From JBEKYH01 sp049511115 (lineage in GTDB: Bacteria; Planctomycetota; Phycisphaerae; Tepidisphaerales; Tepidisphaeraceae), in the NCBI GenBank assembly GCA_049511115.1, contig JBEKYH010000174.1, positions 1 through 9,147 of the forward strand: a DNA stretch of 9,147 bases, given 5' to 3'. Below, one piece after another: positions 1-5,384 of this stretch. Under the pieces are notes generated by a model. It was given only the letters and a program-made list of their open reading frames with translations. It did not search any database and was not told the origin of the DNA. Position numbers and translations under genes: made by a program. The stretch's first letter is position 1. Each line of letters begins with the position of its first letter.

Positions 1-200
1 CTCTGGCAGGCGTGCATGTGCCAAAAACATCCGTGCACGTTGATCACCTTGCCGAGGCCAGGGAGAACGATGTCCGGCGTTCCGGGAAGGTCTCGCCGAT
101 GGAGGCGAAAGCGATAGCCGAGGCGATGAACCAACCGCCGCACAATTAATTCAGGGGTCGTATCACGCGACTTCACCGCCGCCATGATTTGCGGGGACAT
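1..200 (-). CDS. vsr: Vsr mismatch endonuclease, N-terminal part (runs off the left edge)
   Basis: Very-short-patch-repair endonuclease: it nicks DNA beside T:G mismatches that arise when 5-methylcytosine deaminates, and is normally paired with a cytosine-C5 methyltransferase. The reading frame is open from the ATG at 200 to the window edge, giving 66 residues of the roughly 140-150 expected. It starts MSPQIMAAVKSRDTTPEL, followed by the arginine-rich LGYRFRLHRRDLPG stretch, then TPDIVLPG and VHGCFWHMHAC. Aligned by eye with E. coli Vsr, catalytic Asp51 corresponds to D43, His64 to H56, Cys66 to C58, His69 to H61, His71 to H63 and Cys73 to C65, so the catalytic and zinc-site residues seen are all intact. 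An in-frame stop (228-230) lies upstream. A GTG at 215 is an alternative start, but ATG 200 fits the family better. The start overlaps the 3' end of the 203-aa gene by 38 bp, which suggests translational coupling; I see no good Shine-Dalgarno. The cognate methyltransferase should lie left of the window. Confidence 0.93.
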   Translation of the reverse strand, partial: MSPQIMAAVKSRDTTPELIVRRLVHRLGYRFRLHRRDLPGTPDIVLPGLGKVINVHGCFWHMHACQ

Positions 201-774
201 CGGCCGGCGGCACACAGGGCCGGGAATTCAACTTGAGCCGTCGGGGCAACCGAATCGACATCGATCGACCAAGGCGTGCTGTTTCCGCCCGCGCGTTGTA
301 GCACCTGAAGAGATACTGCATGGCCTCTTCGTGCGACCAGTTCGCGGCTGTATCGGAACAACTCGCTATACCGGAGACGAAGTCCTCAAAACTCCTGACA
401 CTTGAGTAGTCTACACAGGGAAGTCCTCTCAAGGCCCTGCGAAGTAGAACGCCATGGTTCGCGGGTACGATTACGCGCGTGAAAAACCTACACTCTGCGA
501 AAGCTTCGCGACACGCAAAATATGCGTCGTCATTTAGGATAGGAAAGAACAGGTACGTCATCCCTTCCAACCGCCAACTCCCGCGCCGCGACTCATCAAT
601 GGTTGGGCGCGGCCTTACGTTTGCAAACGTCGTCGCAATGGCAAGGTCGAGGGAAGCGAGGATAAACGTCCGCGTGAACTGCGTCTGACGCATTTCACGC
701 GGGACCTGCGCCAGAAGATCGAGTGCCACCGTTCCCCCGTCCTGCTGCCGCCAGTCTTGTCTGAGATAGAGCAT
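163..774 (-). CDS. Uncharacterised 203-aa protein, operator-linked and overlapping vsr
   Basis: I do not recognise this family. The product is soluble-looking: there is no signal peptide or clear membrane segment. A hydrophobic/aromatic core lies at about residues 65-115 (MTYLFFPIL, FFTRVIVPANHGVLLRRAL), followed by SFEDFVSGI (128-136) and a helical WSHEEAMQYLFRCYNAR stretch (146-162). I see no PD-(D/E)xK, HNH or GIY-YIG signature. The frame is open back to an ATG at 843, but that extension runs through a 46-bp promoter/operator repeat. I therefore start at ATG 774, with a weak GGAA ribosome binding site 7 nt upstream. The predicted transcription start, about 791, leaves a short leader. The 3' end overlaps vsr by 38 bp, so the two are probably co-translated. 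Position beside vsr, an HNH nuclease and a shared operator suggests a restriction-modification accessory or a second nuclease component. That is inference from context only. Confidence 0.72.
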   Translation of the reverse strand: MLYLRQDWRQQDGGTVALDLLAQVPREMRQTQFTRTFILASLDLAIATTFANVRPRPTIDESRRGSWRLEGMTYLFFPILNDDAYFACREAFAECRFFTRVIVPANHGVLLRRALRGLPCVDYSSVRSFEDFVSGIASCSDTAANWSHEEAMQYLFRCYNARAETARLGRSMSIRLPRRLKLNSRPCVPPADVPANHGGGEVA

Positions 775-780
775 GATGGT

Positions 781-826
781 GTTCCGATTTTGGGAGCGTT
801 CTACCTTGCTTCCAACATAAGAGCAA
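781..826 (-). promoter_or_regulatory. Promoter/operator copy 1, upstream of the 203-aa gene
   Basis: This 46-bp stretch matches 1335-1380 at 39 of 46 positions, counted by eye. Read on the minus strand it holds TTGCTC (-35-like, 826-821), a 17-nt spacer and TAGAAC (-10-like, 803-798). The predicted transcription start is near 791, about 17 nt before the ATG at 774. Half-sites GTTCC (781-785) and GGAGC (793-797) form a dyad with a 7-nt centre across the start site. A second imperfect dyad, GCTTCC (808-813) with AGAGC (820-824), overlaps the -35 box. Sites covering both the -35 and the start would suit repression by the nearby helix-turn-helix protein. The GTTCC half-site also supplies the gene's weak GGAA ribosome binding site. 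Confidence 0.65.
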
Positions 827-939
827 AATGAAAGTTGTTTCACACGCCCGATTATGCCGCCATGCGGGCCACGAACAGCCAGCTAGGGAGGGCATCGCCC
901 ACCATTACTAATTTCGGTGCCCTCGTGAGCCCCCGACAG

Positions 940-1314
940 TCATCCCCGTGGCTTCACCTCGTCAATCTCTGGCACATCCCCAACGGACCGCAGCAACTCG
1001 ATCACTGGCGTCGCACCCAGCCCATTCTCCGGAACCAGGAAGCTCCGCCCGTCATCAAGAAAGTAGACGTAGCCACATGCGTCACACCCGCCGACCGGGT
1101 GCAGGAAAATGGCCCATCCGTTCGGCCGGCGCTCAATCTGGACGTCGGGGACTTTGCAATCAAAATAGTCGTGACTGCCTAGCACAATTCGAATACCGTC
1201 CGCTGGCCGGACCAGTACCGGAACGCGCGGATCGTCGAACTCCTGCTTCTCGCCCCTCTGCACGGGGGCCGAATCTCCGTAATACGTCGGGGCGTAAACC
1301 TTCAACTCTTGCAT
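940..1314 (-). CDS. Uncharacterised 124-aa protein with a C-x2-C motif
   Basis: I do not recognise a family. The start is ATG 1314, preceded by a good ribosome binding site (GGAG, then 5 nt). The longer frame back to 1380 would read through the shared promoter and is rejected. The protein is small and acidic, with no signal peptide or membrane segment. Its middle looks beta-rich: VPVLVRPADGIRIVLGSHDYFDC (31-53), then VQIERRPNGWAIFLHPVGG (58-76), CDAC (77-80) and GYVYFLDDGRSFLVPENG (81-98), ending in a short helix and a polar tail. One CxxC pair plus C53 is too little to claim a zinc site. It is transcribed divergently from the regulator gene, from the same operator region, so it is probably co-regulated with the HNH and vsr-side genes. 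An accessory, immunity or structural role is possible; no function is claimed. Confidence 0.75.
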   Translation of the reverse strand: MQELKVYAPTYYGDSAPVQRGEKQEFDDPRVPVLVRPADGIRIVLGSHDYFDCKVPDVQIERRPNGWAIFLHPVGGCDACGYVYFLDDGRSFLVPENGLGATPVIELLRSVGDVPEIDEVKPRG

Positions 1315-1316
1315 AA

Positions 1317-1380
1317 GTGCTCCTCTTATTGAGTGCTCCGATTTTGGGAGCATCCTACCCTGCTTCCATGATAGGAGCAA
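1317..1380. promoter_or_regulatory. Divergent promoter/operator copy 2, between the 124-aa gene and the HTH regulator
   Basis: Minus-strand promoter: TTGCTC (1380-1375), a 17-nt spacer and TAGGAT (1357-1352), giving a start near 1345 for the 124-aa gene. Operator-like half-sites: GTGCTCC at 1317-1323 and again at 1333-1339, GGAGC at 1347-1351, TGCTTCC at 1361-1367 and GGAGCA at 1374-1379. TGCTCC (1334-1339) and GGAGCA (1347-1352) form a perfect 6-bp dyad with a 7-nt centre. The second dyad covers the minus-strand -35 and the regulator's start codon. A plus-strand promoter is less clear: TTGAGT (1329-1334) with CATCCT (1351-1356), which would give an almost leaderless regulator mRNA. The half-site at 1317-1323, read on the minus strand, doubles as the ribosome binding site of the 124-aa gene. 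The arrangement recalls the paired dyads of restriction-modification controller proteins, although the bases differ from classic C-boxes. Confidence 0.65.
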
Positions 1381-1658
1381 TGAGAAAATCGGTTTACACA
1401 GCCGAGTACACCGCCCTGCGAACCGCGCTCAGAGAATCGAGGGACAAAGCCGGCCTTTCCCAGCGCCAACTCGCCGAGCGTCTCAAAGTTCCCCATAGCT
1501 GGGTGGCTAAGGTCGAAAGTGGCGAGCGCCGAATCGATCTGGTCGAGTGCGGATGGTTCCTCGCCGCATGCGGTGTCGATCCGCTCGCCGTTTTCAAGCG
1601 ATTGGTGCAGCAGTACCCCGCGTCGTCTCCCCGGCGCGTTTCAAAGGGAGGGCGCTGA
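1380..1658 (+). CDS. XRE-family helix-turn-helix regulator, likely restriction-modification controller-type
   Basis: This 92-aa DNA-binding protein is a single Cro/C1-type helix-turn-helix domain. It runs from YTALRTALRESRDKAGL, through SQRQLAERLKVPHSWVAKVESGERRIDL (the HTH core and the conserved ESGERR), to VECGWFLAACGVDPLAVFKRL. The size, and the lack of any second domain, match controller (C) proteins of type II restriction-modification loci and small phage-type repressors. Start choice: ATG 1380 has GGAG only 2 nt upstream, which is too close. ATG 1368 (96 aa) has no ribosome binding site, so a leaderless or weakly translated start is likely. I prefer 1380 because MRKSVYTAEY gives a natural N-terminus. 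The gene ends 2 nt before the HNH gene's ATG, a tight operon. Dyad operators cover its own start and the promoters of both minus-strand neighbours, so autoregulation plus control of the cluster is likely. Confidence 0.88.
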   Translation: MRKSVYTAEYTALRTALRESRDKAGLSQRQLAERLKVPHSWVAKVESGERRIDLVECGWFLAACGVDPLAVFKRLVQQYPASSPRRVSKGGR

Positions 1659-1660
1659 CC

Positions 1661-2275
1661 ATGTCGCTCGCCCCCGACGACCATCGCCGAAAGCTTTTGC
1701 AGGCAGCATTCCAGATGCCATCCGTGCAAACGATGGTGTCCCGAAAATCCAGCATCACCAATGCGTTTGTAAGCGCCATCATCCCCGTCATTGAGCCGAC
1801 ACATGAGCAGATCGAGGAGGCATTGCGAATTCTCGGCATGGAGCCGCCCGACGTCCGCTGTGCGTTCTGCGGCGATAAGGCAAGCGAATGGGACCACCTT
1901 CGCCCCCTCGTGCTTGCCCGCCGGCCGACAGGCTATGTCTCGGAAATTGCAAATCTGGTCCCCGCCTGCGGGAAATGCAATCAGAGCAAAGGCAACAAAC
2001 CCTGGCGGGATTGGATGCTAAGTAAGGCCCGGCTCTCACCGACAGGGCGCGGCCTTGCCGGCGTGGCGGAGCGAATCACGCGCCTCGAAGCTTACGAGAA
2101 CTGGCTCACACCGACGCGAGTCGATTTTGTATCAGTGCTGGGTAACGAAGGGTGGGAAAAATACTGGTCAATGTGCGAGGCGGTCATCGAAGAGCTCCGC
2201 GAATGCCAGACGATTGCCGACGCACTCCGAAGAAGAATCGGCGACGCACTCAAAGCGTCCAAGCCGCCGACTTAG
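1661..2275 (+). CDS. HNH endonuclease, candidate type II restriction enzyme
   Basis: A 204-aa nuclease with a compact central HNH (beta-beta-alpha metal) domain. C67-x2-C70 and C103-x2-C106 form the four-cysteine zinc site. EWDHL (76-80) supplies the D78-H79 metal/catalytic pair, and N98 in ANLVPACGKCN plus N107 match the HNH asparagine positions, followed by SKGNKPWRDWM. The N-terminal 60 residues and the helical C-terminus (about 160-204) are not domains I recognise and could recognise DNA or dimerise. The start at ATG 1661 follows a purine-rich AAAGGGAGG ribosome binding site about 9 nt upstream; longer in-frame starts lie inside the regulator gene. Placement directly behind a controller-like gene, with vsr in the same cluster, favours a restriction enzyme. 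A homing or McrA-like modification-dependent HNH nuclease is the alternative. Confidence 0.88.
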   Translation: MSLAPDDHRRKLLQAAFQMPSVQTMVSRKSSITNAFVSAIIPVIEPTHEQIEEALRILGMEPPDVRCAFCGDKASEWDHLRPLVLARRPTGYVSEIANLVPACGKCNQSKGNKPWRDWMLSKARLSPTGRGLAGVAERITRLEAYENWLTPTRVDFVSVLGNEGWEKYWSMCEAVIEELRECQTIADALRRRIGDALKASKPPT

Positions 2276-2430
2276 CCCACTTCCGCCTACCCCCCAGTTT
2301 ATTCCCCATTCATCAAACCCCCTTTTCACCCCCGCCAGGCCACTTCACCCCATGTTACACTTTTTTCTCCATGCGTCCGCGTCACATTCCCCCTCCCCGC
2401 CCTAACCAGAGCCTCTCCATCCCCTTACGC
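2276..2430 (+). terminator. C-rich, G-poor tract after the HNH gene, possible Rho-dependent terminator
   Basis: By hand count, positions 2281-2430 hold about 73 C and only 14 G, unlike the balanced G/C of the coding regions on either side. The skew begins right after the HNH stop codon, and I see no stem with a T-run there. An unstructured C-rich RNA directly downstream of a stop codon is the hallmark of a Rho-utilisation region. Function is inferred from composition only. Confidence 0.4.
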
Positions 2431-2472
2431 GCGAAATTATGTTAGCATATACTTTAATTAACCCCAAAACCA

Positions 2473-2490
2473 CTGTAACATCTGTAACAT
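2473..2490. repeat. Perfect 9-bp tandem duplication
   Basis: CTGTAACAT occurs twice head to tail (2473-2481 and 2482-2490). It is short and could be a replication slip or a direct-repeat protein site. No role is evident. Confidence 0.6.
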
Positions 2491-2558
2491 CCCGGCCTGC
2501 GGCCGTCCCTGATCGACTTTCGACTCTCTCCCATCGACTCTCTCGCGGCCAACCCGCC

Positions 2559-2606
2559 TGTCACCCCCTCACCCTGTCACCCCCTCACCTTGTCACCCCC
2601 TCACCT
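2559..2606. repeat. 16-bp minisatellite, three units
   Basis: The unit TGTCACCCCCTCACCY is repeated at 2559-2574, 2575-2590 and 2591-2606. Units 2 and 3 are identical; unit 1 differs only in the last base. A decayed partial unit follows (CGCACCCC). It is C-rich on the plus strand and in non-coding DNA. Slippage is the simplest origin; copy number may vary between strains. Confidence 0.85.
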
Positions 2607-2631
2607 CGCACCCCGATGACATCCATCATGT

Positions 2632-2649
2632 GAAGCTCGCGTTAGCTTC
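2632..2649. repeat. Small inverted repeat (6-bp stem, 6-nt loop)
   Basis: GAAGCT (2632-2637) and AGCTTC (2644-2649) flank a 6-nt loop. No T-run follows on either strand, so it is not a convincing intrinsic terminator. Confidence 0.5.
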
Positions 2650-2680
2650 GGCAGCTTTGCTTGGTGTATCGAGCGCCCGC

Positions 2681-2750
2681 AGGGTCCGCATCGCGGACCG
2701 TATTTTCGCGGCTACCCAGAGAGGTCCGCCGTGCGCGCCGTGCGGACCCT
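2681..2750. repeat. Nested GGTCCGC/GCGGACC palindrome cluster after the signalling operon
   Basis: Four 7-bp arms alternate in orientation: GGTCCGC within 2681-2690, GCGGACC at 2693-2699, GGTCCGC at 2723-2729 and GCGGACC at 2742-2748. Adjacent arms make two hairpins (loops of 3 and 12 nt). The outer arms AGGGTCCGCA (2681-2690) and TGCGGACCCT (2741-2750) are a perfect 10-bp inverted repeat. The cluster lies just beyond the stop codon of the last minus-strand gene. It could stabilise or terminate that mRNA, or be a REP-like dispersed element. No strong T-run follows, so a simple intrinsic terminator is doubtful. Confidence 0.8.
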
Positions 2751-2771
2751 ACACGAATCACGCACATTCAT

Positions 2772-5384
2772 TTACGCCGATCTGGCCAGCGGCGCCGGCT
2801 CGGCAATGAGTTGTTTGCGGATGAGTTGCTCAATTTGTTGCGCCGGTTGCGGGCGGCTGAAGAGGTAGCCCTGGAAGAGGTCGCAGCCGACGCCTAACAG
2901 GAAGTCCCATTGGGCGCGGGTTTCGACGCCTTCGGCGACGACGATCAGGCCCAGGCTCTTGGCCAGCGCCGCGATGGCGCCGACGATGGTGCGGCCGGCG
3001 CCCTTGCTCTTTTCCACGTCCATGGTGCTGATGAAGCCGACGTCGATCTTGAGCGTGTTGAGCATCAACCGCTCGAGGTAAGCCAGCGACGAATAGCCGG
3101 TGCCGAAGTCATCGATGGCAACGGCGACGTTCATCTCGCGCAGGCGGTTCACCTTGTCGGCGGCGTCGCGCATGTTCTTGATGAGCAGCGTTTCGGTGAG
3201 TTCCAGTTCGAGCCAGGGCCCGTCAATCGCGGCCGATTTCATTGCCGCGGAAACGTTTTGCAAAAAGTCAGCCTGGGCAAATTGCATCGTGGAGACGTTC
3301 ACGGCCATCGGCGTAAGGGGCAATCCCGCATCGATCCATTGACGCGTCTGCCGGGCGGCCTCCTGCAAAACCCATGTGCCGAGCGGGACGATCAGGCCGG
3401 TGGCTTCGGCGAGGGGAATGAACTTGGCGGGAGGCACCATGCCGAGCTTGGGATGCTGCCAGCGCACCAGGGCTTCCAACCCCGCGAGCATGCCCTGGCG
3501 GTTGACTTTGGGCTGATAAAACAGGCGTAATTCGTTATTGGCGACGGCCTGGCGGAGAGAATTTTCCATGTCGAGCTGGGCGATGACGCCTTCGCTCATT
3601 TCGGCGGCAAACGGGCGCGCCGTATTGCGCCCGGCGTCTTTGGCGCGGTAGAGGGCGAGGTCGGCGTTCTTGAGGAGGGAGGCGAGGTCGGTCCCGTCGC
3701 GCGGGCAGATCGCCGACCCGATGCTGACGGTGATGAAGAGCCTGCGCGAGCGCAATTCGATGGGAGTGCTGAATTCCTCGATGAGCATCCGGGCGACGCG
3801 CTCGGCGTCGTTGGGGTCGGTGAGGTCGGTCAAAATCGCGGCAAATTCGTCGCCCCCCATTCGGGCCAGCGTGTTACAGGCGCGCAGGCGGCGGCGCAAA
3901 CGATGGGCAACCTGGCAGAGAAGTTCGTCGCCGGCCTGGTGGCCGTAAGTGTCGTTCACGTGTTTGAAGCGGTCCACATCGACCAGCAGCACGCCGGCGG
4001 GGCGGCCGCTGCGCGCGGCGGAGGTGAGTGCCTGCTCAAGTCGATCCGAAAAAAGGACGCGGTTAGGCAGTTGCGTCAGGGCGTCGTGATGGGCCTGGAA
4101 GGTAAGCTGGTCGGTCAACTCGTGATGTTCCATGGCGATGCTGGTGAGATCGGCGGCCAGCTTGAGCAGTTCGATGGCCGACGCCGACGGTCGATCCTCA
4201 TCGCGGCGATAGATCACCAACGCGCCGGAAATATCCCAGTGACGCGAACGAATCAGCACGGACCAGCAGGATCGCAACCCGTGCTCGAGCAGGGCGGGGC
4301 GAAGTTCGTCCCATGCCGGGTCGGTCAGGAGATTGCAGCACAGGATGCGGTCGGGGCTCTGGGCAGCGAGTTCGCTGAAGCGAGCCACCAGCGTGTAAAG
4401 CTGCCGCTCGATGGAGGCGGAGATGGACGGCGGGAGATTTGGCTCGCAGTGGTAGACAGTGCCCGCGCTGATCATGATTCCCGCGGCGACGGCGCGAGGC
4501 TCCTCGCGCTCGGCGGCCTCGATGAGGCGGCGCAGGATGTCATTCAACATGCGCCCCTGGGCGATCATTTCCAGGACGTCGGCGCGCACCTGCTCGCGAT
4601 GTTCCATCTGCTTGCGGCCGGTGATGTCGCGGGCGGAGGCATGAATCTCACGGACGGCGCCGGAGCGCGGATCGGTGACCATGCGGCAGGTCGATTCGAG
4701 CCACACGTATTCGCCGTCGCGGCGGCGGAAGCGGAACCGCACGGTGCCGGTTTCCCCGGCGGCGGGGCGCGCGGCGAAGCATTCGGCGACGGCCTGGCGC
4801 TCTTCGGGGTGCACAAATTCCTCGAGCGCGCGGCCCATGAGTTGTCCGGCGGCATAGCCGAGGATGGCCGTGCAGGCAGGCGAGACGTAAAGGTAAACAC
4901 CGTCGGGGGCGTGGCGCGAGATCACATCCGAGGAGTTTTCAGCGAGAACGCGGAAGCGCTCTTCGCTGTCGCGCAGGACAATCGCTTTCTGCTCCAGGAG
5001 ATCCATCAATCGCTTGGCCTGCAGGCTGGAACGCACGCGGGCGCGCAATTCGGCGGGCTCGAAGGGTTTGACGAGGTAATCGCTGGCGCCCATTTCCAGC
5101 CCGCGGACTTTTTCATCGGTGCTGGACGCGCCGGTCAGGAAGATGACGGGGATGTCGGCGGTGGCGGGGTTTCCCTTGATGCGGCGGCAGACGTCAAAGC
5201 CGTTGGTGCCGGGAAGATCGACGTCGAGGAGGATCAGGTCGGGGCGCTGCGAGAGGGCGACGGACGCGGCTTTCTGGCCGTCATCGCAGGAGATGATCTC
5301 AAGCGACTCACCGGTCAGCCACGCGCGCACCAGCTCGTGAACATCGGGCGAGTCATCAATGATGAGAATTCGCTCGCTGGCCAT
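2772..5384 (-). CDS. Response regulator with REC-PAS-GAF-GGDEF-EAL domains (c-di-GMP turnover)
   Basis: An 870-aa cytoplasmic response regulator that makes and/or degrades c-di-GMP. REC (about 5-120) has acidic pair D10/D11, phospho-acceptor D54 (LLDVDLPG), T84 and K106. A PAS domain (about 140-260) ends in the typical ARDITGRK. A GAF-like domain follows (about 268-420), then GGDEF (about 430-590) with intact GGDEF at 510-514. The allosteric I-site position reads RACN (501-504) instead of RxxD, so product inhibition may be lost. EAL (about 605-855) keeps EAL (637-639), N696, ELTE (728-731), DD (758-759), K779, E818 and QGY (838-840), so phosphodiesterase activity is likely. The start at ATG 5384 has a strong AAGGAG site 4 nt away, inside the kinase gene; the 29-bp overlap implies coupled translation. 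It is the probable phosphorelay target of the kinase. Which enzymatic activity dominates cannot be told from sequence. Confidence 0.95.
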   Translation of the reverse strand: MASERILIIDDSPDVHELVRAWLTGESLEIISCDDGQKAASVALSQRPDLILLDVDLPGTNGFDVCRRIKGNPATADIPVIFLTGASSTDEKVRGLEMGASDYLVKPFEPAELRARVRSSLQAKRLMDLLEQKAIVLRDSEERFRVLAENSSDVISRHAPDGVYLYVSPACTAILGYAAGQLMGRALEEFVHPEERQAVAECFAARPAAGETGTVRFRFRRRDGEYVWLESTCRMVTDPRSGAVREIHASARDITGRKQMEHREQVRADVLEMIAQGRMLNDILRRLIEAAEREEPRAVAAGIMISAGTVYHCEPNLPPSISASIERQLYTLVARFSELAAQSPDRILCCNLLTDPAWDELRPALLEHGLRSCWSVLIRSRHWDISGALVIYRRDEDRPSASAIELLKLAADLTSIAMEHHELTDQLTFQAHHDALTQLPNRVLFSDRLEQALTSAARSGRPAGVLLVDVDRFKHVNDTYGHQAGDELLCQVAHRLRRRLRACNTLARMGGDEFAAILTDLTDPNDAERVARMLIEEFSTPIELRSRRLFITVSIGSAICPRDGTDLASLLKNADLALYRAKDAGRNTARPFAAEMSEGVIAQLDMENSLRQAVANNELRLFYQPKVNRQGMLAGLEALVRWQHPKLGMVPPAKFIPLAEATGLIVPLGTWVLQEAARQTRQWIDAGLPLTPMAVNVSTMQFAQADFLQNVSAAMKSAAIDGPWLELELTETLLIKNMRDAADKVNRLREMNVAVAIDDFGTGYSSLAYLERLMLNTLKIDVGFISTMDVEKSKGAGRTIVGAIAALAKSLGLIVVAEGVETRAQWDFLLGVGCDLFQGYLFSRPQPAQQIEQLIRKQLIAEPAPLARSA

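Larger units (their letters stand above)
2276..2771. other. Non-coding spacer between the two convergent gene clusters
   Basis: About 496 bp with no credible gene. Short frames here are made of low-complexity proline/serine/threonine codons from the C-rich sequence. It holds the C-rich tract, an AT-rich patch at 2434-2463 (containing TATACT at 2448-2453, without a convincing -35), a GGCC-TGC-GGCC dyad at 2494-2504, a repeated CGACTCTCTC (2521-2530 and 2535-2544), and the repeats listed separately. It lies between the 3' ends of the plus-strand HNH operon and the minus-strand signalling operon, so promoters are not expected. Confidence 0.7.

Noticed and set aside
3..149. Plus-strand open frame at the left edge, 48 codons ending in TAA
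   Set aside because: The opposite strand carries the clear Vsr protein with conserved catalytic residues; the plus frame has no recognisable content.
775..843. N-terminal extension of the 203-aa protein to ATG 843
   Set aside because: The extra codons run through the duplicated promoter/operator. The second copy of that DNA lies wholly upstream of the 124-aa gene, so it is regulatory rather than coding.
1317..1367. Longer N-terminus for the HTH regulator starting with GTG 1317
   Set aside because: It would encode a hydrophobic leader through the operator region, and the HTH domain is complete without it.
1..2275. Insertion sequence or integrase-driven island boundary
   Set aside because: No transposase, integrase, tRNA gene or flanking target duplication is visible; the accessory nature of this part rests on gene content only.
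2425..2453. Plus-strand promoter (TATACT at 2448-2453)
   Set aside because: The -35 position reads TTACGC, and no gene lies downstream on the plus strand; AT-richness alone explains the match.
2559..2606. CRISPR array
   Set aside because: The repeats are directly abutting 16-bp units with no spacers and no cas genes nearby.
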